NCBI GenBank assembly: GCA_025716855.1 | Contig: JAIXMQ010000043.1 | Coordinates: forward strand, 1-64,000 | Source of the DNA: Pilaira anomala | Lineage: Eukaryota; Mucoromycota; Mucoromycetes; Mucorales; Mucoraceae | Length of the DNA: 64,000 nucleotides | Reading direction: 5' to 3' | Part shown: positions 1 to 11,469 of the stretch, one piece after another | How the letters are laid out: every line of letters begins with the position of its first letter | How positions within the stretch are numbered: the first letter of the stretch is position 1 | The notes under the pieces: generated by a model | The model's input: the letters and a program-made list of their open reading frames with translations, nothing else | The model's database searches: none | What the model was told of the DNA's origin: nothing | Position numbers and translations under genes: made by a program

Positions 1-199
1 CAAAAAAATTACGATCAGCTGCTATTACTAAACTTTGCTTCATTCGTAATGAGATGATGGAAGTTGGGTAATCGACCCATGCCATGATTGAAATGACAGG
101 ATCGGAATTAGGATCTTCTGGATCGGGAGGGACAGCATATACATAAGTGACAGGTACAATAACTACGTTAGTTAAAGTCATAGTAATTTGATTTTCCAT
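1..199 (-). CDS. 5' part of an unrecognised protein-coding gene, cut by the left edge
   Basis: An open frame on the minus strand starts at the ATG at 199-197 and stays open to base 1 (66 codons). It begins MENQITMTLTNVVIVPVTYV and continues with an acidic/proline stretch (PPDPEDPNSDP) and a WVDYPTSIISLRMKQSLVIA segment. The composition looks like real coding sequence, not the Phe/Lys-rich noise of the intergenic DNA. I do not recognise the family. The start is chosen because the sequence upstream is a homopolymer-rich leader. The gene continues beyond the window, so length and function cannot be judged. Confidence 0.5.
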   Translation of the reverse strand, partial: MENQITMTLTNVVIVPVTYVYAVPPDPEDPNSDPVISIMAWVDYPTSIISLRMKQSLVIAADRNFF

Positions 200-305
200 T
201 TTATTAAAAGAAAGAAAAGTAGTTTTATCAAACTTTTAATTTTTTTTTTTTTACTCCCACGATGTTACAAATACCTGATATATTACTCCCACAATTGTTA
301 TGTAT

Positions 306-640
306 TCCTTCTTTAGGTGATCGTTGAATGACCTGGAAGTAGAAAGTCTGTTGGGAAATCAGGGCAGCTGAATTTACTGTCGATTCTTTCGACAATTCTT
401 GTCTCTAAAAAAAAAAGAAAAAAAAAAGTGAGCATAATGTCTTCTTTTTGAAAAACTCCAGTTATTACTTTTGTTTATGGTCACTTGTACAATATCCACA
501 TGGACATCATAGCCATAGTTATATAGTTTTGCTGGGGAAGGAAACTTTTTTTCGCAAATGTGGCAAAGTTGTACTATTATTCGCTCTTGGGGAAACCGAA
601 CTTTGGGAAAAATACCAATGTTGACGAAACGAAGACCTCC
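306..640 (-). pseudogene. Relic of a C2H2 zinc-finger gene (copy A)
   Basis: Read on the minus strand, this stretch matches 38755-39195 (plus) over several hundred bases. Shared parts include the TTCGTTTCGTCAACATTGG segment, the segment encoding the first finger (Cys-x2-Cys-x12-His-x4-His in copy B), and the segment encoding a second finger. In this copy the second finger is broken: near 351-365 one base is missing relative to copy B and the second Cys codon has become Phe, so the frame runs into a stop. A further weak similarity around 750-775 suggests the original was longer or tandemly duplicated. It is therefore a dead member of a dispersed zinc-finger family. Confidence 0.6.
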
Positions 641-2149
641 TTTTTATCCCTAACACCCACTCTCCACCATCTTGCCCCCTTTGTTCATCTTTTGTACCTA
701 CTGACGAAACCACTGATCACTTTTTATTTCTCTGTCCTCTTAAAGTATCCATATGGACAGAAATTTATCACACCTATATCTCTCCTATCGGTATCCCCCA
801 AACCATATCCTCCTTTTGGCCACAGGTTCTCTCATTCTCCCTTCCCGATTATTTTTAACGAGACGGCTCAATTGCTCTTTTTCCTGACTTATGCACTTAT
901 CATATTTTTGCTTGTACAATTCAAAGTATATGGTCAGCTCACTGGCGTTTCATTTTTGACAACACACCTTTCCTGCCTCACATAATTTGCAACACTATCT
1001 CTAAACAACTATCTCGTCCTGACTCTGAACTACAACTTGCCGACTCGGAATGAAAGTAAAGGGGGTTTGTATGAAGATTCTCTTTTTTCTTTCTTTTAAA
1101 GTTATACAGTCTTTTAATCCCCTCATCGTGACTTTTAAAGGACTTAAAATAAAACCGGATCCTCCTTTTGTTTCATTTCTTTTAAAGCCTATCCTTTTTG
1201 TTACCTATAAATTTCATACTTTATCTATCTCACTTTAAATTAATTGACATTTTGGTAAGATTGCTCTTGTAATTTCTATTGATCTTGATATTAATTATAT
1301 GTACTTTTTTTTAGTTGGTTCTTTTATTGATAAAAAGTATCGTTTAAGACCCCTAATTAAACAGTCAAATCTTAAGCAAAACTAATCAACCTAAAATAAC
1401 CACTGTGACCGTGAAATAGGGATCATATTGTTTTAATGTATTGTAGAAGATAGATAGATAGACAAATGGGGCCTTTTGAATATACTACTGCATTACAGTA
1501 TAGCAAAGAGCCTAGGCTACCTACATATATATACTGACCTTTATTATGTAACTATTTTCAAGTATGATGGCTAGGCTTATTGAAGGGGGCTTAATACTTC
1601 ATTTAAAGTGGTATATATACATGATAATATCACTTCATTCTTTAAATTTGTTATCATAAAAATTCGATAAAATAGAAGATGGTAGAGATTATTTTTTCCA
1701 TCGTGCTAATAGTGACTTCAAATGGTACTAGTAGTCGCAGTAGAAGAAAAAAAAAACTAAAAATTTGCAAGAGTTTTTACTTTCTTTGTATTTCTTTCTT
1801 CTTACGAAGATGTCTCTAGTACATTTTCTTGGATTGCTTCAGACCAATATTGCTTCAACCATTCACTATCATCCTCGTTTTCTTTGCTTGATATGCTTTG
1901 GGTGATGATCATGTCCACCTTGGTGACGATATCTTTAATGACTCAGGCAAATATATAGCAGACAAGACGGACTTTCCAAATTCTGAAACTATGAAGCGAT
2001 CTTAATTTGGATATTCTGGTTTACATATTTCGAAAAAATAATTTTGGGGAATAATTTAGACCCCTTTTCCTTCTTTTTTTTTTTTTTTTTTTTTTTTTTG
2101 TTTTTTTTTTTATATATATATACACCTATATATATCAAAAAATAGTTGA
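641..2149. other. Intergenic / upstream region with no convincing gene
   Basis: The part up to about 1060 may be the decayed 5' portion of the neighbouring zinc-finger relic, because short minus-strand stretches look codon-like. The frame open on plus from 560 to 985 reads through that relic on the wrong strand and matches nothing I recognise. The remainder is AT-rich. A run of T at about 2078-2112 followed by TATATATATATA lies just upstream of the RhoGEF start codon. Confidence 0.5.
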
Positions 2150-4080
2150 ATGGACAAGGTTGAAAAGAAGCTGAAAATCTTAAAGATTAATACCGAGTTA
2201 GAACCTAGGCCAAGCTTATTCGCAGACCCAAAACAAAAAAGATTTTCAACATCTTGTTTAGTGGATACGACATGTCCTATCACTCCTACAGATAATTCCG
2301 ACGGACACAAGCGATCTGTCAGTGTCGGTAACGAAACAATTTTCTTGCCTCGAAATCAATCTGTACCAAATTTACTTTCAAGAGCTACCGAGACAAAAAG
2401 ATCATTGAAAAAAAAGAAATGGTTTCAATTGCCCAGCATTGGCCTCAAGAGACAGACCTCCACACCACCAAAAAGAGGTTATGGTGGACTAAAAGCGGGT
2501 CTAGTGGAACCGCCAGAACCTCCGCCTCAACTCCTATTCAACTTGAACTGGTCATCCAATAATTTACAACCTCTTGAATGGGATAATCTTACCCCCTCTA
2601 CTGAATTCAGTCTAGACTTGGCTACACCAACAGCACAAGAGGGAAATTCAACCATCTTTATTCGTAGAGGAAGTTGTCCTCTTTATACTCGATCTTCAAC
2701 AGATACTCCTCCACCTTCACCTACTTTTAAACTTAAGTCAGCAGCTACGACCGCTCCTAATACTCCTACTAATACTAAACTATTTCCTAATTTCCAAAGA
2801 CCTAATTTACGAAGAGGTACTTCAAATGATATACTCTATAGTATCGCACCCTCAGCTTCTTCGTCTACTTCCTCTACTACATCTATCCCATCTATTGCAT
2901 CCCCTATTATCACACCTTTACATCCTAATGAAGATCATACAAAGCTCGTCTTATCTAATGTATATGAACCACAATCTAACCAAATCATCATTCGGTTTGG
3001 TCAAATCAAGTCAAGAACAAACAAATTAAAACGTAAATCAAATGCCAAGAATGAACTGAAAGCGTTACATATTTGGCAAAATGAGTTACTTGAGACTTTG
3101 AATAATATAAATACTAAATCAACAACCCAACATGTCATTGTAAGTTTAGAATGAATATTTACATAGATTCATTTTTAATTAACACTAGTTGCCATTATTT
3201 TATTTTATTTTTACTGTTGTGATATAGTCTTCTGAAAAAACTGAACGCTATATTCGTACAAGAAGGTTCATTTTAAGGGAATTTTATACGACAGAAATTA
3301 ATTTTTGGAATCAATTGAATTATACCAAAGTAGTAAGTAAATATATTTTTTGCATGAATTTTATTTATTTATTGCCATGTTATTGATTTGTCTTGACAGA
3401 TGTTTAGTGACCCATTACAACTTGCAGTTGATAGAAATAGTGATGTAGCACGGTCTGGCGATATCGATTTATTTGCAAATTTGTGTGATCTTATGAAATT
3501 CTCTTCGAGCCTGATTATACGGTTAAGAAACGCGCAAATACAATCAAGGGATGGTACAGATATTTGTAAAGACATTGAACATGACCCTTCATGTCAAACA
3601 TGCCCCAATGATGTCAACATTGGGTACGTCCTGTGTGATATGGCCGAATCTATGGCGACCTTTTTAAGATGTGCTGTAGACTACAGAGCGAATAAAAAGA
3701 CGTTAGATCAACGCATTAATCACAAAGCTTATGCTCTTTATAACGAGGTAAAGAAAATACTTTGAATACAATCCAACTTATTTTATTAAATTCCTTCTCT
3801 TTAAATAGAAACTTGCGTTAAGAAAAGAAACTCGACAATTTACGTTGCATGATTATCTTATTATTCCTATTCAACGTATTACAAGATATGGTTTATTGTT
3901 ATCAGGTAAAAAAAATATATATATATGCATGTATTTTTACGTAAATATGTAGCTGACATAATTATTTTAGATTTAGAAAAACATACAGAATCTACACATC
4001 CTGATTATTACAATATAAGAATTGCTAGATCTGTCGTCCATAGTTTAGCAGTTGCCATGAATTCTGCTCAAAAAAAATAA
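2150..4080 (+). CDS. Rho guanine-nucleotide exchange factor (DH-domain protein)
   Basis: Five exons join in frame: 2150-3139, 3228-3332, 3400-3747, 3809-3905 and 3971-4080, giving about 549 residues. The first ~320 residues are a low-complexity Ser/Thr/Pro-rich tail with SP/TP sites, typical of a disordered regulatory region. The DH (RhoGEF) domain follows: a first helix containing RRFILREFYTTEINFW, a middle part around LFANLCDLMKFSSSLI, and the signature helix DYLIIPIQRITRYGLLLSDL, which contacts the GTPase in this family. DH proteins catalyse GDP/GTP exchange on Rho-type GTPases, usually at sites of polarised growth. The protein stops soon after the DH domain, so the PH domain that normally follows is absent. 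The family is clear; the target GTPase is not. Confidence 0.9.
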
Positions 4081-4784
4081 ATATTATTTCACCTCCTTTC
4101 TCCCTACATTTTTAGTCCTTAATAACAACAACAATAATAATAATAAACTCTTCTTATTCCCCTCAAACGAAACCTTCAGTCTTTTTATTATTGATTAAAC
4201 TCTTTTCTAGTTAATAAAATTCTTGATAATTAAATTTCATCTGAAAACATATGTACTATGTACCTATTACTTTAAAGATGTAAAAGTGTTTTTTCTTTTC
4301 GTTAATAGTTTTTAGCTAATAAGGATTTAGTATATGTCTTCAAAATATAACACTGGACAGAAAAAAAAAATAAACTTGTCTTTTTTTTAAAACAGTTTAT
4401 TCTTATAATATGTGACCCAAGCATTCATTTTACTGGTTCTTTCAATCTATCACCTATATCAAAAAGTTATCTATCAATAATCGATAATGTTAGGTAAAGA
4501 ATGTTTAAATAATAATGAAAAGACATGAGAAAGTAAATATGATAAACAGCAGTTACAGATCAAACGGACTATCAGTTTCTTAATGACATATGGAATACTC
4601 TAGTAAATCGCAATTATTTGCTTTATTAAAACGTAAATATCACGGGTGACCCAAAACTGGATTACAGTGTTTACCAGATTACATGTTAATTTGTAAAAAC
4701 CGCCTCGTAAAAATATGAGATTAATTTTTGTTTTTCTGCTCTTTATTTCTCTTTCACATATTCTTTTTAAAACTTAAAATTACA
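4081..4784. other. Intergenic region between RhoGEF and SFT2 genes
   Basis: This is AT-rich DNA with an (AAT)n-like stretch just after the RhoGEF stop. It must hold the RhoGEF 3' UTR and the SFT2 promoter. No open frame or RNA gene could be supported. Confidence 0.5.
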
Positions 4785-5716
4785 ATGAAGTTTGGATTTT
4801 TCTCGTCAGACTTTGCTGACCAAGGGCTGATCGACGATGGTAAGTTCCTTATATTTTATTTGAATGTGGTTAATTGACATTTGAATGTCGAATTCACATA
4901 GGTGCTTGGAAGTTTTGCGGACTAAGTAAATCACAAAGAATGTTTGCGTTCGGTGCATGGTATAATAAGCAGCTTTGAGTAAGAGTTATTAGTACTTACT
5001 CAATTTACCTCTGACTATATCAGTTTTGTGGCCGGTACAATTATATCCGTTTTAGTAAGTTTATCTGCATATCGGGAGTATATACAGCCATTGAATTATA
5101 ATATAACTTTATATTAGTCAACACTCATCTTATTAGGAGGGAACATTGCAGCCTTTGCTATTATTTATAGTTGTGGCAATATAATTTCTTTGTTTAGGTA
5201 AAAAAGAGGGAAGAAGGTTTGAAAAAGAAAAATCACATATTTAATACAATTTGTTTTAGTTTAACATTTATCGTTGGTATTCCAAAGCAGTTTAAAACAA
5301 TGTTTGCACCCGGTAAGCTTGAATTAATATTTGTTTAAAGCAAAAAACTAAACAAATTATGTAAAGTTCGTTTTTGGGCGACAGTGACATACATCGTGTT
5401 ACTAGCATTGACACTCGCCCTGTCAATCTGGGTATGAAGAAAAAAATAGAATTCATGGCATAAAAATTGGTGAAAGGTTGTACTAAAACATTTCTCTTTA
5501 AAAAATTATTAAGCTCAAGAACTTTGTTCTGTCCATTGTTTTAGTTGTCGTTCAATTCTGTGCACTTATTTGGTATTCGTAAGTTTTTTTTTCTTTACTT
5601 TTATTTTAAATTGTCCATACATACTCATACAGAAAAAAATATACAGCGCTAGTTATATTCCTTACGGTCGTGAAATTATTCGCCGTTTCTTTGGAAGTTG
5701 TATTACCTCGATCTAA
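4785..5716 (+). CDS. SFT2: SFT2-family vesicle transport protein
   Basis: Eight short exons join in frame: 4785-4839, 4902-4959, 5024-5054, 5118-5197, 5260-5312, 5367-5431, 5514-5578 and 5647-5716. The product is a small polytopic membrane protein of about 158 residues. A short cytosolic N-terminus is followed by LSKSQRMFAFGACFVAG and four hydrophobic segments. The C-terminal signature WYSASYIPYGREIIRRFF matches the end of Sft2/SFT2D proteins. Sft2 acts in retrograde traffic from endosomes to the Golgi and in fusion at the late Golgi. The gene is missed by simple ORF calling because no exon exceeds about 80 bp; every junction is GT-AG and keeps the frame. It lies about 0.7 kb from each plus-strand neighbour. 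Confidence 0.92.
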
Positions 5717-6426
5717 AAATAAAATAATAAAATACTCACACTCTCCTCTATTATGGTATCTCGAAAATAAAAATTAGTTATCCAAACTTACATTCTGAAC
5801 TACTTTTAACGTAAACACCTCATCTGAAGTGTTCTATGTAGCTAATACTATAAAAGTCATAACTTATCATATGAATTTTCTTTATTCGCCACAAACAGAT
5901 TTATTTAATCTAATTATGAATTAGTCCTTTTTTTTATGTATAACAAGAGGCTATTATATTGAATAATTACTATTGAAACATGTCTATAGATCATTATCTT
6001 TTGTTTTTCCTCAAGATCATCGATTAAAAGTGAAAAACCTTTGTGGCTATGTAATGGAGGGTGTTTTCTTTCAGGTTACTTGAATTTCTACTCATATGCC
6101 AATACAATTTTTGATGCAGTACCGAACACATTTAACAGGTAAAAATCTAAAAGTGGGATCGCCCAGCCAGTATCAAACACATATACACATATATATTCGA
6201 ATGTTGACGGTCAAATTAGCCAGGCAGAAGTCCCGGATTTATTAAAATAAAAAACTTGTTTCTACACGATTATGATATAATACAAATACAAGAATCATAA
6301 TGAATGTTGATTGCATCTATAAAAGTGACTTGTAAATCAGCGAAAAAATGCATAAATAAAAAAAAAAATCACACACTATAAAATTCGGAACACTTTTTCT
6401 TTTCTTTTTTTGTTAATAACAACAGA
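5717..6426. other. Intergenic region upstream of the CHID1-like gene
   Basis: Nothing codon-like was found. This is AT-rich DNA with scattered TATA-like stretches. The last 60 bases contain a plausible TATA box, listed separately. Confidence 0.5.
6377..6385 (+). promoter_or_regulatory. Putative TATA box of the CHID1-like gene
   Basis: TATAAAATT lies 50 bases before the start codon at 6427, in a C/A-rich context followed by a T-rich stretch. The spacing suits a short 5' UTR. AT-rich DNA yields chance matches, so this is suggestive only. Confidence 0.35.
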
Positions 6427-7458
6427 ATGAGGTTATTACTACCTCTTACATGTCTATTTACCATTGGTTTGGTATTTTGTCAAGATAACCAGAGGATTAT
6501 CAACTCAAATGATAATAAAGTCAAGCACGGTCTAAAGATCAAAGAAATTATTTATAACCATGATAAACCAAATGTTTTGGATGCTCATATCAAGAAATTT
6601 AAAGGGGAAACTTTGGCATATGTTACCCCATGGAATAATAGAGGTAATATACATATATAAAAAGTGTGAGAAATTACTGACGTGTAATGACCAGGATACG
6701 ATATTGTAAAAGAATTTAAAGGAAAATTTGAATAGTAAGTATATGATAGATTGGAATGTGATATGTTACTAAGCGTTTGATAGTGTTTCACCTGTTTGGT
6801 ATTACATCCAAAGAAGGTTTGTTGTTGTTTTTATTATATTTATACTTCAAATTACTGGTTTTTTCTAATTTTCAACTTTTAGGTCGCCTATGCAATTCGA
6901 CTTTGATGGAGAACATGATGTTGATCAAGGTGTAAGTAAATAAATAAATAAATAAAAAATGAAAAAGATGGAACCATAAATAATCGAAATTATATACACA
7001 GTGGATGAAAGAGGTAAAAGATGAAGCCACAAATATGGGTAAAATTTTACCGCGATTTCAATTACGTGGTTGGACAAGTGAAGATTTAAGAGTGTTTGTT
7101 AAAAGTGCAGAAGAATCAAATTTATTGGCAAATGAAATTAATAATCAAGTCGAGTAAAGTGATTGAAAAAAAAAGGGTGAAAGTATATGAACTGATATTT
7201 ATTTTCCGTTTACATAGAAAATACAAGTTTGATGGTGTAGTGATTGAATGTGGATATCCTGCTTTCTTTCAAAAATTTCTTGCTGATTTATCTGAATTAT
7301 TACATAAAGAAGGTCGGCAACTTATTGTTGTTTTACCTTCAGTCATGAATGAAGAACATAAACAGTTTATGAATCCAGATATTTATGACACCATGTCAAA
7401 GTATATAGATCGATTTAGTATTATGACCTATGATTATTCAAGTCATGATCCGTAAGTA

Positions 7459-7549
<91 letters not shown>

Positions 7550-8196
7550 GATGATTTAAATTACATGTGTATTTTAGTAATGGTGGACCTAACGCACCAA
7601 TTGAATGGATTATGGATAATATCGAATATTTAACAAATCAAAAAAATAGACATCAATTATTAGTTGGAATCAATATGTATGCCATGTCCTATTTACACAC
7701 ACGTGCACCTGAACCACTTGTCTTGAAGACGGTTATAGATAAGCTGATTGATCAACCATCTGAATATGACGAATTATTAGAAGAAGAACCTCAACTTATG
7801 ACGGAGGAAGACGAGCTAAATTGGGATACTGATAGTCAGGAGGCTTGGTTTATTGATATAGATGAGGATGGGGTTAGACAAGGCACTGTTTGGACTCCAA
7901 CTTATAGGGTAATTTTTATTATTATTATTAGATAGATCAGAGAAGAAGGTGCTAATATTTTAAGATACTTTTAGTCAATTCGAAATCGTGTAAGACTAGC
8001 TGAAGATTATAATGGTACAGAATACATATAACTGAAAAAAAAAATTATGCAGTAATATTCATTAATCTTTTATTTTTAGTTGGTCTTGCATTATGGGAAG
8101 TAGGGCAAGGTCTTGATTATTTAGTAAGTGCATCTAAACTGATATATATATTTTATCATATTAATTTTCCTTTCTTTATAGTATGATCTTTTTTAG
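6427..8196 (+). CDS. CHID1: Chitinase domain-containing protein 1-like (GH18 family)
   Basis: Ten exons join in frame: 6427-6643, 6695-6734, 6784-6816, 6883-6931, 7002-7153, 7218-7451, 7578-7908, 7975-8014, 8080-8123 and 8182-8196, about 384 residues. A signal peptide (MRLLLPLTCLFTIGLVFC) leads into a GH18 barrel. Recognisable parts are LAYVTPWNNRGYDIV, YVSPVWYYI, the strand-4 motif FDGVVIECGY, DRFSIMTYDYS, and an ending LWEVGQGLDYLYDLF that matches CHID1/SI-CLP proteins. In this subfamily the classical DxxDxDxE catalytic motif is absent and DG-x3-E takes its place, as here; activity on chitin is uncertain. The product should be secreted or endomembrane-lumenal. Intron 6 is mostly one 88-base poly(A) run. 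The gene is convergent with APC2, with 152 bp between stop codons. Confidence 0.92.
7460..7547 (+). repeat. 88-base poly(A) tract inside an intron
   Basis: An uninterrupted run of A lies within the 126-base intron at 7452-7577 of the CHID1-like gene. Donor GTAAGT and acceptor TTTTAG flank it and the reading frame is preserved, so it is an expanded intronic homopolymer. Its exact length is likely unreliable. Confidence 0.9.
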
Positions 8197-8348
8197 TTAA
8201 AGATGCACATAAATAAATTCAATCATTAACAGTAAATATTTACAAATGATTTATTTGTTTGTGAGTATATGATTACATATTACGAGTATTTCAACGTATG
8301 GCATCATATTAAATAAGGGTATTGTGTTTGTGTATGTGTATTCTCTTT

Positions 8349-11300
8349 TTAGTCTTCAATCAAATGGTAATAGCCTGTAGCTGATAATTCAAGTACTTTT
8401 TGTTTTTTCCAAAATTCTAATTGTTCAGTCACCTTTAATTTTGAGATTTTTACTTTTGCTTGGATATCTTCTTTGGTAAAAGAATCCTCTATTTTAAAAG
8501 AGCAAAACATTTAGTGAACAACAACATCTATCTACATACAAATATTGTTTTACCTTTTGTTTCAAATAATGCTATAACCAGAGCAGCTTCTGGAGCAACA
8601 TCAAGTTTTAACGTTTTAGTTTTGAATTTAAGTTCTAAACTGACTGACCCCAAGGTAGGTTGAAATTTGAGCTTTCTTGATGCTTTTACCCTCTTAAATT
8701 CCGATTCATATACCTGTATTGATCTTTAAGAGAATGAGTAAATATACATACGCCAATATAATCTATAAGCAATTACCTGCTATATTCAGGCCACGACTTA
8801 AAACTTGATAAAATATCTTCTGATTCTTCATCATCATCATCGTCGTCATCCATATCTTCCATATCACTATCTTCTTCGCCACCTGGCCAATAACACCTCG
8901 ATAGCATAATTGCATGAAACGACCCACTAATATCTTTGTTCTCATGAATTGATTTATCCAATCTTTTACTCATGTCCACATCACGCAACATGATATCACA
9001 CCTTAAAAAAGTATCTGCTGGGAAATTTCGTTTTAATAATTCAAGTCTCTGAACTTCTGTATCTGTATCATAATTCTTTGCTAACAGTAAAACTTCGCCT
9101 AATTTATTGCTGTAACCTTTTATAAAATCATTAAGTGATTTACACATACTAATGAGCATAGCAACTGGATCTCTAGATTTTTGTTGTAATCGTCTCAACA
9201 TAGCTATGTCAAAAGTAAGTACAACCGTATAGTTCACTAAACAAATACACTTACCGGTCCTATCCTCCTTAATAATAACAGCATCGCGAGGTGTTTCCTC
9301 CTTATTTACTTCAGATTGTTTAAATATATAGACATCCTCTTCTTTTACCGGAGGGAAAAATCCATCCTCCTCTTGGTCTCGAATTAATTCAACTACACCT
9401 GAAACCACATCGCTACGATAATTTCTATTGTTTTTCATGTTAATATCAACTTTTTAAAATATATATATATATATGTGTGTGTGTTGATTCGAACTATACT
9501 TCATATATGACTCAATAAGATCAATCACAGGAACCATAATTCCACATGTAGGATCAATAATAGCTAAACACTGTATACATGCAATGTACTGTTGTAATAT
9601 ATCACTGGCTGAAGCGCCTTGATGAAGAAGTCTGTCACTTAACCTACATCAAAGAACAATCAGTTAACAGATGGTTTGTCGTATAAGTATATATTTACTC
9701 TTTCATTAACTTTTCTCGAAGATCTTCTAATAAACCTCTTTTAGTTGTAATGACCTATAATTCATGTTAAAAAAAGAAAAAATTGGGATTCAAAATAAAA
9801 AATACTTGCATGAAAATCAAGAATTGTGTCTTTTGTTGTAGGATACTCTCTTATGATATCAAATATTTTAGGAATACTAAAATGAGAGAGACGAGTAAAT
9901 AAACTTGGGATATTCTTAAAAAAAACAAACTTCTACTTTTTTTTTTACCGAGATTGATAGATCAGTTCGTAAAGGACATGTTCTGCTTTAATCTTTTGTC
10001 GTAAAAAGTTATTCCAATCAATATCTATTTAACACATTAATTACTTTTTTCATTCTAAATCTATCCATTTTACATTGTTTTTACCAGTGTCTCCAGTGGA
10101 AGGTATCACATAAGATAGCCAAGGTAAAATTAATACATGGAGCCATTTCAATTGAACAGAAACAATAGAATCAGGCCAATTATCTCTCCAAGCCAAGGTA
10201 TCCAGTCGTGTTTTAATTGTTTCTTTTAAAATATTGATCCAGTTAGGTGTCAACGAAAGCGCATTTAATTTTTCACAGACTTGACTAAATAATTTTCGAT
10301 TTTCTTCATGTTCTTCTACAGACGGTCGAAATGAATTGTCAGGAATAAGCCAGCGAGATACATCAATTTCGTTTTGTTCATCATTACAAAAGCTTCCAAT
10401 ACATGCTTGTTTTAACATGTCGTCAGATAAATTAAAAACATCAGCCAGCTCAGGTAAGTTTGAGTCAAGTATAGACTGTACTTGATATTCTAAATCTTCT
10501 CCTTCGTATTTAGATACAGTTGAAGAAAATAAGTATGCAAATCTAAGTCGGTCCTTTCCTTCTTCTTGTGCCAAGCGTGATCGAAAGAGGTATTCAATTG
10601 TTTTGTAGCCGTTTGTATAATACATATTTCGTGCGTCAATAAATGAATGCGTGATTTTTTCTTTGATTAATGCAATACTGGCGTATCTGACTTTTTCTTT
10701 TAATTCAGTCGCTGCTAAAGAACTACCTCTTTTTAAAAAAGGTTAATTTATGTCTCAATTTAAAGATAAAATGAACATACTCTGGAAAAGGCATATTTAA
10801 AGCTAAATTGATTTGTTCGTAACATTCGTATATGTCGTTGACTAGTCGCACAAAGACTCCTGCAATTAATTGAGAGTTGTGTCTTTTTTTCTATAAAAAA
10901 AATAAGCATATACTATAACACTTTTTCTATTCATGCTCTTACTTTATAGGCTTTTTCCCATTGTTCTAATAATACTTCAATAGAAGCATCTAAATAGTCT
11001 AGAGAAATACCAATATACCAATCATGAACTAAAATTTCAGGTACACTTGGATCGTGCAAGACTTTTAAAGGTGAATCGCGTACTTTTTAAAAAGAAAACT
11101 CAAGTTAGAATAAACCGAAATAAATGAATGGTTTTTTTTTTCTCAACCTACTTCTTAGTAAACGTGGATGCTTTATACAATAATCGACAATTTTTGACAT
11201 GGTCGGTAGCGGCTAAATTTACAACTATTGAGTTGTTGTATAAAAAGAAATAAGGACACGGGCATTTTTTTTACCTCCTTTTCTGTGCTTCCCTGAACCT

Positions 11301-11367
11301 CAAAGTATGTTTTTAACCTTTGGACTACATCAAGGGCTCTAATTTGCTTAGGCAAATGAGAGTACAT
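8349..11367 (-). CDS. APC2: Anaphase-promoting complex subunit 2 (cullin-family)
   Basis: This multi-exon minus-strand gene (about eleven exons) runs from the ATG at 11367-11365 to TAA at 8351-8349. The N-terminal exons form the helical cullin arm, for example LPTMSKIVDYCIKHP and TPNWINILKETIKTRLDTL. The cullin-homology region follows, with ELLKRNFPADTFLRCDIMLR, DVDMSKRLDKSI and AIMLSRCYWPG, all aligning with APC2. After an acidic Asp-rich insert comes the C-terminal winged-helix block (KASRKLKFQPTLGSVSLEL, then VALVIALFET-like and the closing TGYYHLIED). APC2 with the RING subunit APC11 forms the ubiquitin-ligase core that degrades securin and cyclins. The N-terminus is the least certain part. 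The gene begins about 100 bp after the stop of the class IV chitin synthase, on the same strand. Confidence 0.88.
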
Positions 11368-11469
11368 ACTTAAAAAAAAATAAAAGGGATAAAGAAAACA
11401 GTCGTTTTTTTTTATTTATTACGACACTTTTTATTTTTTGAGGGGCGCTAAGTCAAACAATGTATTTTT

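Noticed and set aside
7460..7547. Poly(A) run as the tail of a retroposed mRNA
   Set aside because: It sits between a consensus donor and acceptor inside an intact, in-frame gene, and no target duplication was seen.
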